Of a stretch of 64,000 bases of DNA, positions 22,348 through 34,308 are shown piece by piece. The notes under the pieces were generated by a model, which made no database searches, was not told the DNA's origin, and was given only the letters and a program-made list of their open reading frames with translations. A program made the translations under genes and the position numbers. Source of the DNA: Moniliella sp. 'wahieum' (Eukaryota; Basidiomycota; Moniliellomycetes; Moniliellales; Moniliellaceae); the NCBI GenBank assembly GCA_003971905.1, contig RSEE01000039.1, positions 310,001 through 374,000 on the forward strand, given 5' to 3'. Each line of letters starts with the position of its first letter. The first letter of the stretch is position 1.

Positions 22348-24409
22348 CTAATTCTTCTGTGCCAGCCGTGCCAGGACAGAGCAGAATTCCTTGGGCGAGA
22401 CAATCTCCGTCGCCCCATAGGTGATCTTCTTGGGCACACCTCCCTGGGCAGAAGACGTCCGCTGCTCGTACTCGCGCAAGTTGGCGTACTCGACATAGCT
22501 CCCCCCACCGACGACAAACACAACTGCGTCATTGTGGCCCGCGGAAGTAGCAGGCATCGAAGTATCAGCCACAACACGCCGTTTGGGGTCGAGGTAGGTA
22601 GAGGTACTTGTCCGACTCGGTACGGGCTTGGGCCGACGCATGCGCAGGTTCCATCAGCGCCTTGACCAATCGCGTCACCGTCTCGTCCTTCTGGGCTGGG
22701 AGGAAATTCTTCACGCCCGCAACTAGGTTTTCGAATCCAGAATCTTTCAGTCGCTCCCCTAGCGTCCTGCCCAGTGCACCGAACCCCTTGAACAGATCTT
22801 TCCCTTGAGTTGAGGGAGGTGCTGGTGCCGAGGCCAACGACATCATGCGAGCTGTTTGGCGAATGCTGAAGAGAGGCAAGTGTCAGAGAGTGATCAGAGA
22901 GCAACAAATGAGGGGTGGGGGTGGGGGAAGAGTACACACCTTTGAACATAACGCAGTGCAGCCAAATCCGCTCCAGCCGCGGTCAAGGCATCTTCGAACG
23001 TCTTGAGCTCGGTGGGCGTCAAGTCGACGGGGCTGGAGAGAGATAGAATATCAAAAAGAGACGGAGCTTGTCTTGGGCCGCTCCGGACCAGGCAGTGTTC
23101 TGGATAGCATCGAGCACAGTCTTTGAGGTACGTTGCGGATGCCTTCCTCGATTTGGAACAACTCGTCCAACCCTCGGTCACGGATGCCTTGCAGTAAGGC
23201 GGTGGCAATATTCATATGAGCGTCCAGCACCGTCTTGCGCGCGGTGAGTGCTGGAAGGGCTGTGTAATCGCTGCTTTCAAGTGGAGAGCATTGTTGCCCT
23301 CAAGCGAACTGACATCGTCCATCGGAGAGATGCCAGTCTTGCGGGTAAGCTCTGCCGCGTCCGCCTTGTACTTACTCAACTCCTGGTCAATGTCGGCAGC
23401 AACCTCAGGGAACGGCTGGACAACATTTTTCGTCCAAAAAAAGTCCTTGCCATCCAGGTCGTATGTCTTCGCCTTGCCCCCTTGCTCCGAGGCAGAGGAA
23501 CTGACTCGGTTCAAGTGGAGCTCCAGGACATCGTCCACCAGCGCTTGATACGTCCAACTATGGGCGAGCATGGGGACCAAGTCCACATCCCTATCCAAAG
23601 CAAGAGTAATGGTCGCTGAGATACCCACCCCTCGGCCCCAGATCCAGAGGAAAAGAGGTCACTAGCTCCCCGAGTGGAGGTGAGATGAGAGCGTAGGAGT
23701 TCATCCAGCTCGCGAGCCACGAGCTCGGCAGCGTTCCCCGCCGGTGCGCGAATGATGGGAACACCCCCCCCTCGAGTAGCTAGCACGCTGAAGAGGCCAC
23801 GAGCGATGCGACTTGCTTCGGCGCGAACCGCCTCCTCGCCAGCGCTCGAAGAATAAAGGACTTCGTACGTGTTCCGTTTTTGTGGGGGAGGGAGCAGCTC
23901 AAAGAGGGAGTTGTCTAGTACCACAAAGTCGAGGTACTGTCGAATACTTGCTCTACTCCTGCCCCATCCGACTTGGCGGCAACTATGCGGTGCAATTCAT
24001 CAGCTGCACGTCGGAGAGGGCGAGATAAAGTTGACAAGAGATCGATTCGTAGGCGGCCCGAGCTAGATCCTCGGCAATACGAGTAAAGTTGGCGGTGGTA
24101 GGCGACGACAAAGTAAACGGCCGGCACGTCGGGAAGCGGCGGGCGGTCAGAATGAAGCTGAAGATGGAGAGTGACGCCAGCCTGACGCAGGTCCTGGACG
24201 GTCATAAGGGGCGCGACACACTTCCTGGGCGGCGCTGTCAAGCACGAGGACCTTCCAGGACGGGGCGGCAGCGGCGGCGTCGAGGCCAGCAGAGGGCGAA
24301 GGCGTTTGCCATCTCGCCGGCAACAGCCTTGATGCGCGCTTCGGGACTGGGCGTGTTTGCCGTTGAGGAGGGCGAGGAGCGCGCCCACCTGGGCTTCGCG
24401 CAGCGACAT
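22348..24409 (-). CDS. SLY1: Sec1/Munc18-family protein Sly1, several frame breaks
   Basis: SM protein that binds the ER-Golgi syntaxin (Sed5) and promotes SNARE assembly. The start is ATG at 24409 ([16 protein letters not shown]). Family landmarks follow in order: [13 protein letters not shown] (about 24220-24260), [20 protein letters not shown] (about 24150-24210), DVPAVYFV (24110), [20 protein letters not shown] (about 23870-23920), the [20 protein letters not shown] block (about 23560-23620), and [20 protein letters not shown] (about 23385-23450). The C-terminal [20 protein letters not shown] (about 22670-22725) and [14 protein letters not shown] (about 22490) are typical of Sly1. One intron is 22866-22939 (GTGTGT..TTCAG), joining RYVQ to [11 protein letters not shown]. 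Correct sequence alternates among frames, with at least three breaks in the first 250 bases and more later. Confidence 0.9.
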
Positions 24410-24718
24410 GGTGGAGCCCAAGACGGCGGGCGGACGCGCGGGCGTGCCGGCGCCAAGGCCGATGTGGGCGGCCGCGGCGGCTGGAGGCGCGGGGGGGCGA
24501 CGTGGAGACTGGAGGCAGGGCGACTGACGTCAGCCGGCTCAGTGCGGAATTGAACAGTTCAACGCTGTGAGGCTCCGCGTGCAATGTTCAAAATGTCGAT
24601 CATCGTCTACAATGCTCCACGACGCGATGCGTGCTGTGATCGATGATCGCCCGCGGCAGTGCACCATCTCGTCTCGCCACCACCGCCGCCTCCCACCGCC
24701 TGCTCTCCCTGAACCGCC
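24410..24718. promoter_or_regulatory. Shared divergent promoter region of SLY1 and the F-BAR/RhoGAP gene
   Basis: 309 bases separate two start codons pointing away from each other. I see no TATA box. GTTCAACG and GATCATCG strings occur near 24555 and 24595. Coregulation is possible but not shown. Confidence 0.45.
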
Positions 24719-27359
24719 ATGGCCACGGAGCACGACGCCGCCGCGCTGCTCGCCCCCTTCGATACCGGCATCCGCCAGGCGCGCTTCTACCATTCCTACC
24801 TCGACGCACGCCTCGCCGCCGAGATGCGGTACGCCGCAGACCTTCAGCAGATCATTGACGCCCATCCCCCCGACCCCCCCGACCCCGAGACGGGCAGCGA
24901 CCGTTCACGCCGTTTTTTTCCAAGAGACTTTCCACGCCTCAGCTCGATGGCCACACCCGCCAAGCGTGGCTGGCCTATCGCGAGGCCGACCAGGCCGAGG
25001 CGGATGCACGCCGCCGCCGCGTCCAACTGGTCCGCCAAGAAGGCTTGCTCCCTTGGATGCTTGGTGCAAGAGCAGGAACGTGCACTGGAAAACCTACGCA
25101 ACAGTCTGCACTCCAGTCGCAAGTCCTACGAAGATGCCCATGATAAACTTCTCCCCTCTGTGCGCAATGCGTACGGGAAGAAATGCTCAGAGTTGGACGA
25201 TTAGCGCGCCAAGAGACCTACATTCTCCAGCAGCGCCAACAGCTCACCGAGGAAAAGCCGCCTCCATCTCCAACACTTCCAACGGAAGATGCCTCCATCA
25301 GTCAACTCTCGTTGGTAATGATGATGAAACCAAACCTCTCCGCCGGAGTGCCCTCGCCTGGCGAACAGCATCGTTCCTCCCAAAGTTGATCGATGCCTTC
25401 CGTAACAAGGAGATCCGGGAGGGTTGGGATGTTGCACGGGAAGCTGCCAAAAAGAAAGCCCTCTTTGCTCTTAGACCAAGAGACACTGCAGAGTACATCT
25501 ATGATCCCGCTAACATGGAGGCGTTGTTGCGCAAAAGTCCAAGGTCAGCGCGAAGTCGAAGAATTGGACGTCAAGTACCGCGACATGGTGACCAATATTG
25601 AGACGCTCCGCCTTTCACTCGTTCACTTTATCAAGCTTGCCCAAGACCAATCCTGCACTCAGCGTTATGAGATGGGGGTTCAGTTGGTGAAGGCATGGGA
25701 CTCGAACCAGAAGCAAGCCAGGTCGTTTCAGACGAGTTGGTCTTGTATCGCACGAAAGCGGACAACATGCTGCCCCTCACTGCTCACATCCAAGAAGATG
25801 TAAACTGGTCCAGGCTCAGTTTTCTACTCAAAAAGAACCTGAACTAGCGCACGTGCCATACATCAACTAGTAAGTTTCCATCCCCTTCTGTCCATGTCTG
25901 CATCGTGCGGATCAAATGCTGACCTATTCATTTTAGCTGGCATGGCGTAGTCAACGACCTCTTATTCGGAGTCAAGTTGATGGACTACGCATCGAGCCAC
26001 AATATGCCCTCGCAGCCACCACTTCTCCTGCAAAAATGTGTTCCTACCTCGATGAGTATGGTCTGGATGTGGAAGGTATTTATCGCACTTCCGCCAAGCG
26101 TTTCGGCTTTGGACGATCTTGCCATGAAGGCAGAGAAAGATGAAAAGGCGTTAACGTTCTCCCCGGCACTGACGACCCGGTGACGGTGGCGGGTCTGTTG
26201 AAGCGATATCTCCGTGAACTCCTGACCCTCTTCTTCCGCTCTCCCTCAAGATGATGTCGACGTATACGGCGTCGCGAATTGAAGACGCGAAGTGGCTGGC
26301 CATTTCTGCGTCAAAAGATTCGCAATCAACCCCCCATCCATCAAGTGACGCTGCAACTCATTCTTGAGCATCTTGCCCGATTGCTGGAAACAGTGATAAG
26401 AACAAGATGACGGCTTCTAATTTGGCCGTCGTGCTAGGCCCCGTCATCCTTGGAGCGCCCGACGTGGATGATGCCGACGTATTCGCAGACTGGAGCATGA
26501 CCGGACGATGGAAGACCTCATCGTCTTTGGAGGAGCCATTTTGAGGATCTGAAGGGGACCTCGACCCCCTTCTCTTCTGTTCCCGAACCACCTTGTCCCC
26601 TGTACCGAGTACCACGCGCTTTCATTTCATCCCTGCTTCTCCCTCCGCTCCCGAGGGGACGGACACAAACATACTCACTCTCTCGACGCTCGGTCACCGT
26701 GGCTTCAAAAGCCTACTCTGGCCAGTGACTTGGTGCGGCGCATGTCCGAAAACCCAAAATCGAGCTCCAGGAGAACCCATGGGACGCATGAACACGCCCC
26801 TTCTGCCCTTGGTGTGAATACGACCATGCGGACCATAAGGTCGATTCAAGCTTAAACCTCGAGCCGACCAACTCCACCGACCCGTCCACTGTTTCGCTTC
26901 CAGTTCACCCACCCCAGGTTCCGATTATATCACCACTGACAAGCTCTCCGTCCTCTTCTTCAAAGGACCCTTCACCTGTTCCAACTCCCTCAATTCTTAC
27001 AACACGCGCCCAGCTTCCCCTCCGCTCACCCTCGGCCCAAGAATGTCCCCGCCCTCCTCCATCAGGGTCCTCCTCCCCATCTTCTCTCGCAACAACACTG
27101 AGAGCAGAAGATCCTCCCCCTCCCCCCTTGTTCCCCGCCCGAGCTCAGCCAGGGATAACGGCCGAGGCTAACCCACGTGCCTCGTGGGAAGGGACGTACC
27201 TTGCCGCAAGTGGTGCTCTCCTCCCAGTAGAGCGGAATGAGGACAACAAGACGGGTCACTTCAATCTGCTGCCCCATCCGAGTGAATGTCGGACTTCGCA
27301 AGCGGAAGGCTGTACTTATTGCGTCTGTCCAGTCCCTTGTCGAAATGGACAACATATGA
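24719..27359 (+). CDS. F-BAR/RhoGAP protein (Rho GTPase-activating), many frame breaks
   Basis: The start ATG at 24719 gives MATEHDAAALLAPFDTGIRQ, the opening of an F-BAR (FCH) domain; YREADQAEADARRRRVQLVR (about 24970-25040) and RALENLRNSLHSSRKSYEDA (about 25078-25140) continue its coiled-coil. Intron 25870-25936 (GTAAGT..TTTAG) joins YINY to WHGVVNDLLFGVKLMDYA. The RhoGAP domain follows: SYLDEYGLDVEGIYRTSAK (about 26040-26100, with the arginine finger in GIYRTS), PVTVAGLLKRYLRELP (about 26180), and NKMTASNLAVVLGPVILGAP (about 26400-26460). A Pro/Ser-rich tail seems to run to a TGA at 27357 (VGLRKRKAVLIASVQSLVEM). It is similar in layout to Rgd1-type GAPs for Rho3/Rho4. The first break is in a run of seven T near 24913. 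Confidence 0.82.
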
Positions 27360-28551
27360 TGCCTCCCCTGTTTCTTTTTTAACGCCAGTTTCTCGACCAA
27401 TTAATTGATCTACTCTTACCTCTGTTTCCTCCTCGAGTTGTACATGTCATGTGTCCCGTCGGTTTATCCAATCTCTCTGAGAGCTCGCTGACAATTCATC
27501 ATCTGCTCGATGGGGCGTTCATACACCATTTATTACCGTCCCCTACCTTGCGCTGTAGTAGGCTGTGTATCTTTGGGCGTTTTGCTCGTGAATGTCTCTT
27601 TGCAGGTCTTTTGCATTGGAATCTCAATTACACCTCAGAATCACAATTACATGTGGGCTGTCGGGCCTACTTTTTCTCCTGCCACTGCTAAGGGCAGCAC
27701 TACACTCAGGTCATCGTGGCGGAGGTAGATATTGAGCAGAGCCTCCACCTCAGATGCCCCTTGGGGAACAGAGGTAGGGCTGGCTCCATGATTGGCGGAT
27801 AGGAACAGTAAATGTTTTGTAATACGATCGCGATGATGGGGCTCGCGTTGGGAAGGTTGTGCAACCAGCTATGCGGACGATGTCCCTGACAAGCAAACTC
27901 CGTTGGTAGCTGATAGGACCGCCAAGGCGGTTGTTGTGATGGCTGGACGCACGTCGCGAAAACGAATGAAGGCGCTAACCCTCGCGTCCTGGGACGGAAC
28001 AACTGGTGCGTAGTAGGGACACTGGCTGGAAAAGGGCCAGAAAGCCATCTTCTAATGGTAGACGTTGATTGAAGGAAGTAGCCGCCACCAGCACTATATG
28101 CGGTAGGATGGTGTCTTATGGCGCGGTCCCGGCCATGCGCGTTCAAGGATGTTGGTGGTGCAGACTCTGCGCCACATCAACGGCGTCAAATAGCCGTCGA
28201 TATGTGCTCCGAATGCGATGGCCGTCTCGTTTGTGTCGTCAAGAACACATCAAATGTCGCCAAAACTTCAACTTGTATAGTACCCACCGCAGGTGCCCTA
28301 CATGACAGACTCATTCTGGCAGAGATGTGATTGCACACAAACAGCAATGGCTGGCGCCTGCCATTCGGTTCATGTTGATATTACATTGGGTTGAACAACA
28401 AGGAGTGGGGATATGTCAGGAAACGGTGGTGGGCGTTGAGTCCATATGTGATGCGCGAGCAGCAGGCGCTAGAAGAAAGGGAGCGAAGTGCCAGGCATGG
28501 GAAGACCCCAATGTGGCAAACGAATTTGGATGTGGGATTATCAACTAGACG
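27360..28551. other. Intergenic region, no gene recognised
   Basis: Short frames on both strands show no family resemblance. The region separates the RhoGAP gene from the 3' end of the GTP cyclohydrolase gene. Confidence 0.5.
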
Positions 28552-29739
28552 TTAAGCATGACGTCCCATCCCAATGAGGGAGAGAAACTCTTCCCGAGTC
28601 TTGGCCCGGTCATGGAACACCCCCCGCATGCAAGACGTGATTGTCCGTGAACCTGGCTTTTGCACGCCACGCATAGACATGCACATGTGTTCGGCTTCCA
28701 TCACGACTGCAACACCTTGGGGTGCCAAAGCTTCATCGAGAGCCAGGGCCACCTGTTTCGTCAGCCGCTCCTGCACCTGCAGGCGTCGCGAAAAGACTTC
28801 TGCGATCCGCGCCAATTTCGAGAGACCAATAACAAGGCGGTTGGGAATGTAGCCAATGTGGATCTTTCCGGTAAACGGTACAAGGTGGTGCTCGCACAGA
28901 CTCGAGATCGTAATGTCCTTGACGATCACCATCTCGTCGTGCTCCTCATTGAATATGGCATTCTTGATCACATCTGCACGAACGAAGGTCAAATTCACTC
29001 AAAGCAAAAGCATAGGCATCCAACTACCATCCAACTTGGTCTCTAGCCCCTCGTCATCCATAGCAGGGCTTTGGCGTAACGGGCGGGTGTTTCTTTGAGC
29101 CCAGGACGGCTAGGGTCTTCGCCCAAGCACTGCAAATGGTAGCCACCGCACCAGCCAGACGCGCCTGGTTGCCGCTGCCGCTGCAGGGGAGAAGTTAAGG
29201 CGATCCAGGGTCCGCGCCGCAGGCCACCCGAGGCCATTTTGGTCGATACTGGGCGTGCCTGCGTCGTCATCGCCCCCGAGTCTGGCACACCCCCCTCGGC
29301 CACCGGTGCGGTAGGGAGTCCATGAAGATGGGGCGCAGCAGCGTTCCGAAGGACGCGGGAAAGGGAAGAGGCGCGAGGGTCCTCCTGCCGACGTGGCTGA
29401 AGAGCGCGCTCGTGCTCATCGTCGTCCAACTGGGAAGCAGTGTACACGCTCGGGCGGGGGACGTACTCGGCCTCCCGTTGAGCCTGTGCGCGTTCCTGCG
29501 AGGCAAGGACATTCAATGTGCGTTCTAGAAGCGATGCAAGCGATGCCACATCGGCACTGGACGCGGACGGGGACGATATGCCATTCCCAAGGTTGGCCTG
29601 GGATGCAACGTCGCGTGGTTCCTTCCCCTTCCTGTTTTCCTTCATCCGATGGCATATTCAGACTTGACTGAAGAGTCTCGGCCTCATTGGATGGAGACTG
29701 TGCAAGAGAGGCTGCGTCCTTCACCTCCGACGGCGACAT
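28552..29739 (-). CDS. FOL2: GTP cyclohydrolase I, with apparent single-base losses
   Basis: Converts GTP to dihydroneopterin triphosphate, the first step of folate/pterin synthesis. The C-terminal catalytic part (28552-28973) is unbroken: [69 protein letters not shown] and EEFLSLI. The zinc ligands Cys and His of CEHH and the later Cys of TSCM are present. Intron 28974-29027 (GTAGTT..GCAG, 54 nt) joins TKLD to [11 protein letters not shown]. Upstream is [20 protein letters not shown] (about 29065-29125). A missing base near 29046 turns GGC TAC GAG (GYE) into GGC TAG. Another near 29133 separates [11 protein letters not shown] from LGEDPSR. The N-terminal extension is Ser/Arg-rich; the start is either ATG 29739 ([10 protein letters not shown]) bridged by a shift near 29620, or 29645. 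Confidence 0.92.
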
Positions 29740-30493
29740 GGGTGCTGGGATGACGATGGTAGTCGCACGTGTTGGCGTAGGGAGGGGCCAGGGTGGGCTG
29801 GCTGCCGGTTGAAGGAAAAAATGTGGGATTCACAGCGACGTGAATCGGTGCAAGCCACCAGAGTACTAGGGTTCCGTCTGACGGCATTTGCCGCGGGAGT
29901 GCCTCTCTCTTTTATACGCCCCAGTCCCCAAGGAACGCCATCGCCATCACTGGATTAATGGCTCGAGTGGGACTCGAGTCCATGACTGATTGACCTACTG
30001 GGCCGCGTAACCATCACGCCACCAAATGGGGAGCAGCTGCAGGCCACAGTCTAGCATGTGATGGAGGTCAGTGTATTGTTGCCCCTAGTTGCTCTTTGCC
30101 GCCTGCTTGTTGCTGGAGATCCCACGGTGGATGGAAGGAATGGGCCGAGGGTGGCAAACGGCTCAGGCGCGGACATGGGGCGTGCGCCTCGTCTGGGCCC
30201 CCAAGCCCGGCTGGGAATAATAGCCGTCGAGCCAGTGCGGGGTGCGCTGGTGCGGTGCTCGGCGTAGGCAGCCAGCGGCAGGAGGCGACCGTTCGTTCCT
30301 TGCCTGCCGGCTGGGCGCTGCCGATTAATTAAATCCGCCGCAGGCATCAGCCGGCTGTAGCCGCCTCCCCCGCAGCCCGGCCAAGGGCGGGCTATTCGGG
30401 AGCAGCCCCGACAATGGCTGGTTGGCAGCGGCACATGCGGCCCCCCCCCCACCACCATCCATTGGCGTCGCACCCATCCTGTGCTTGTGTTCC

Positions 30494-30524
<31 letters not shown>

Positions 30525-30605
30525 AGCACCATCTCCATCCTCATCCTCGCCACAACGCCCGCCACTGTCAGCGCATCCTGCCCCTGCACGATGCGCCGGT
30601 AAAGA
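29740..30605. other. Intergenic between divergent FOL2 and a kinase gene
   Basis: No gene is supported. A pol III box-like string on the minus strand at 29950-30030 was considered and rejected. 30491-30525 is a GTCCTC hexamer repeat. Confidence 0.5.
30491..30525. repeat. GTCCTC hexamer microsatellite
   Basis: About six perfect copies of the hexamer lie 80 bases upstream of the kinase start codon. Confidence 0.9.
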
Positions 30606-33600
30606 ATGGCAACAGACGAATATGCAGCACCCCTCTACGACCCCTCGGCTTGAGCTTCAGTCTCTCGTCCGACGCTAATCTCGCCGGCTCTTTTGATGCC
30701 AGCTCTTTCGCCGCACGCCGTCTCGGCATCGCCGTTTCCCTCGACCCTTCCCCCCCGGCGCCCGTCCTCGCGGACAGCGCCGACCCGCCACCCCCGCCCT
30801 CCGATGCCGGCACTGCCACCACTTCCTCCTCTCGCCGTGGCCGCCGCCGGCGCAGCTCTCTCTTCCCCGCCTCAGACGCGTTGGGTGCATCGGAACTCGT
30901 TCCCGAAAGCACATCGGTTGCATGGTGGCAGCGCCCTTCCCCCTCTGTTTCGGCCGCCCCCACGGTTCCGCCCTCGGCGCGTGCATCGCCCCCACGAATC
31001 CCCTCGCCTTCCACCTCGGACGCTGTGTCGGCCTCCCCGAACGTGCTCCAGCGCGGCGTTTCTCCTGCAGCCCAGTTTTTACTCAACTTCAACTCGCCCC
31101 CCACTTCGGCGGCGCCGATGTCTCCGAAGCATTCGCTCGCCTCGCCTCTCGATACGTCCCAACGTATGTCTTGTCCCCCCTGTTTGTTTTGTTTGTGTTA
31201 TAGCGAACTGACACCTTCTGCATGCAGCCATTTTGCCCTCTCATCCCTCTTTCACCTCGGATGCTTGGGGCCACGACCCACGTCGCCGATTCAGTGACGC
31301 AGTCACCTACGCACCCTTCTCGTCGGGTTAGTGGGATGGGCGCCCGCGTCGGTCCCAAAGGGAGGTACCTTCTCGGGCAGGTCATCGGGTATGGCGGTTT
31401 CTCCACCATTCGTGAAGTTTTTGATGTGGGCGACGCACCTGGCAGCCCGACGCACCAATCCCATTCGCCCTTCGGCTCTGCCACCTTAGCAGGCAAGTTG
31501 ATTTATTCGGACGAACGGGGAGCTGGAGTTGGGGGAACGCTGGCCCAAGCCAAGGCACCCAACACTGGTGATGATTGGATGAGTGAGGAGATGGCGCTGT
31601 GGCGTGCGTTACCGGCCAACGCACACCTACTGGAGCTCATCTGGTATGAGCGAATCACTCTTGACCCATCCAACCCCAACCCCCTCTAAGGAGAACATGA
31701 CTGACCCATGTGGACGTGCTTATTATGCCTCTGTGCGACGCCGGCTCCCTACTGGACTATGTGCGGAACGAAGGAGTCCCCAAGCCGTTGGTTGGGTCCC
31801 ATGCTGTTTCGGGCCGGGGCTCATCAATGTCGCGCCGCTCCACGTCTGTTACGCACGCTCCCAGCCCGATGCTTAGTACCGTTCCTCAGTCGAGGGGAAC
31901 CTCGGTTTCTCGCCCCCACCCAGTATCCGACACAAGGCGACGGGCATCAGTGGTTTCATTCCCCAGAGTCCAACTGCTGAGCCCGAACGCCGTGCCGCGG
32001 CGGACGCCTGTACAGCGCCGCCACCGGTGCATATCGGTCCAGTATCAATTGTGACTTACCCAGTGCTCATTCATCTTTTAGTGGTCCCTCGGCTCGCACA
32101 GCATCCCTGCGTAGGGTCGGATCTGTGGCCTCGGCCCCCCGCAGCCGAGGACTGCCCCTTTCGGTCGCTAGGGATGTTTTTCTGCAAGTGACGGAGGGTG
32201 TGCGTACTCTGCATGGAGCCCATGTGGTGCACAACGACATCAAGCTCGACAATATCCTGGGCATGATGTCCGATACGGGGGACGATGAACCCGGTGAGAA
32301 TGTGGCGGTGGTGTGGAAGATTAGTGATTTTGGTTTAGCCAGCCGTGCGGAGAAGGAAACGAACCGGCTCCATCTTCCCGGTTGGTTACGGCGAACCCAC
32401 ACTTGGTCGGGCGGCGTGTACTGGCACGTGGTGGATCGATGCCGTATTGTGCGCCAGAACTACTGCGTGACCAAGATGGAAGAGAGTCGTCGAGCGGAAC
32501 GACGCCTTCCCATGGTTACGCTGTGACATGTGGGCACTTGGGTGTGTCCTCTACGCCCTCTTGTCTGGACGCCTTCCGTTCCGTGACCAGTTCGAGCCAC
32601 GCCTTCAGGCCAAGATCCAAAAGGGGAATGGGAAATGCCCGTACGACTGCGCGTCGAACCCCCCCTTTGGGGTCGGGTCCAGGCTTGGACATGGGGCGGT
32701 GGCCCGCAAGTACTGCCCCTTTCGTCTGCTGGCCTTTCATTGGCTAGGGCGCGAAGCCAGCTGGAGCGCTCGGGAGTTGGGGTTCGCGGTTCGCTAACGT
32801 GTCTGGTCATGGCCGCAACTTGTCGGGGAGTGCCATCACGATGCCTTCCCCCCTTGCGCAACTTCCAACGGAAGACTTGTCGGTATCCACGCCTGCGCTT
32901 CCACATTCAATGGTTCGTCGTGCAACCGAGTCCCTTGGCTCCTCTGCACCTCCATGGGCAGGCAAGGTCACTTCGCCAAACGAACAAGAGGAAGAGAGTG
33001 ATCCGGACCCAATGTCCGATGATGAACAGGGAGAAGATGACATATTTTGGGACGGATCGTCAGCGGAGCGTGTGTGGGTCCGGCAAGTTCTTCGTGGCCT
33101 ATTGTGTCGTGACCCGGCGCAGCGGTGGGATGTGGAGCAGCTGGCCCGGTCCCGTTGGCTTAACCTTCCCGATGAACAGGCATTGGATTTCCCGCCCTCC
33201 AGCCCACGAGAGGTGCGCAATCCACCGCAGGGGAACCTATCACTCTTGCGCCCCCTCTCGCCGGCTGCCACCCCTTCCTCCCACAGGAAGAAGAGATCCA
33301 CCTCTTCTGCCAGGTGCCAAGAGCACGGTGGCCGAAGAATTGACAGGCATTCTCGCACCAGCATCCATCCCGCGACTCTCTTCCCTTTCTCGGATTCGTC
33401 GCTCATAAGGGACCGCATGAGCTCCCCATGGCTGTCCCTTGGACCCAGGAATCGCATGCCCAAGCGGAGGGGACCACCCTGGCACCCACACGCCCCTTGA
33501 CATTCCTCGCAAGGCCAAGCCTGGGGTTGCAGCGCGCGCGCCTTCGCAATCTCAGTCGCTTGTCGTGCAAACTGGGTGGCCAGAGGCTTTGGCCGGACTG

Positions 33601-33916
33601 GGCATGCCTGCCTTCCTGGATGAGCCACGGGGCCGAGCGGCGGTGCGAGGACGAGGGCAATCGGTTGACTCGGGTTCCGTCTCTCGATCCCGCTCCCGCT
33701 TCCGCACGGCCACCGCCGGCTTGGACCGGTACCCGCGCCCATCGCCGATCTCTGTCCCGTTCCCGGACACGCGCGGACGAGGCACTGGCGTCCTTGTTGG
33801 ATGGCAATCAGCCCCGCTGGGCCTCATCCGACCCTCCCCACCCGGACGAACTGGCACGTAGCCACCCGCCGCTGAAGGAAGACGAAACCCTCGTTTTGCC
33901 TCGTCCACATGGTTGA
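30606..33916 (+). CDS. Serine/threonine protein kinase with large lobe insertions, several frame breaks
   Basis: The likely start ATG at 30606 gives MATDEYAAPLYDP, and with one extra C in the following CCCC run it continues LGLSFSLSSDANLAGSFDAS. A Ser/Pro-rich leader follows, then intron 31164-31227 (GTATGT..GCAG). The kinase opens with GRYLLGQVIGYGGFSTIREV (about 31360-31420, glycine loop), AGKLIYSDE (VAIK-like Lys), and VLIMPLCDAGSLLDYVRNEG (31715-31780). A Ser-rich insert and a second intron (32027-32081) precede the catalytic loop VVHNDIKLDNIL (32220-32260). The activation segment shows WKISDFGLAS (32318) and SMPYCAPELL, then MWALGCVLYALLSGRLPFRD (32528-32590) and LCRDPAQRWDVEQLARSRW near 33110. 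The catalytic loop reads HND, not HRD. I cannot assign an orthologue. The C-terminal Arg/Ser tail ends near 33916. Confidence 0.8.
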
Positions 33917-34094
33917 CCTCCCCTCTCACCCTCTCCTCCCCATTAGTTTGTATAGAACGCTGAAATGTTCTCCACTTGGGCCCCCCCCCCCCCCCCCCAA
34001 CCCGCCTCTGCACCATGGAGGAGAATTAAATGACTTAATACCATTCGTCCTCACGGTTAGCGGCTATACTCAGTGCACTCCCGTAGCCGCTCTT
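33917..34094. other. Spacer downstream of the kinase gene
   Basis: Probably 3' UTR, interrupted by a run of 18 C at 33981-33998. Confidence 0.45.
33981..33998. repeat. Homopolymer run of 18 C
   Basis: Eighteen consecutive C. The length should be treated with caution because homopolymer lengths elsewhere in the window look unreliable. Confidence 0.9.
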
Positions 34095-34175
34095 GTCACG
34101 GGGCGACGATAAGTTGCTTTGCACAGTCATCTCCACTTCCTTATCGTCGCTCTCGCTTCTCGGCTTCTCTTCCTA
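34095..34175 (+). repeat. LTR-like dispersed repeat, copy A left part
   Basis: Starts TGTCACGGGGCGACGA and contains CCACTTCCTTATCGTCGCT. It matches 46055-46133 over its whole length with about 75-80 percent identity by eye. The TG start and the repeat itself are LTR-like. TATCTATAAAACC at about 34229-34242 and an ATG at about 34305 downstream look like an element promoter and a start codon. The matching right part of the repeat is displaced to 36295. Confidence 0.6.
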
Positions 34176-34308
34176 TCACTACTCAAGCTTCAAGTTGCCT
34201 ATATCTTTCGTCATCGTGACTCGGATTCTCGGCGTATCTATAAAACCCACAACAATTATCTCTTTTCTCCGCTCACGCTCGTCTACTAAATCCAAAACAC
34301 CCTACATG

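Noticed and set aside
29950..30030. Box A/B-like strings on the minus strand (TGGTTACGCGG and GGACTCGAGTCC)
   Set aside because: No cloverleaf can be closed: the only acceptor-like pairing leaves no T-arm next to it. At most a decayed tRNA or SINE.
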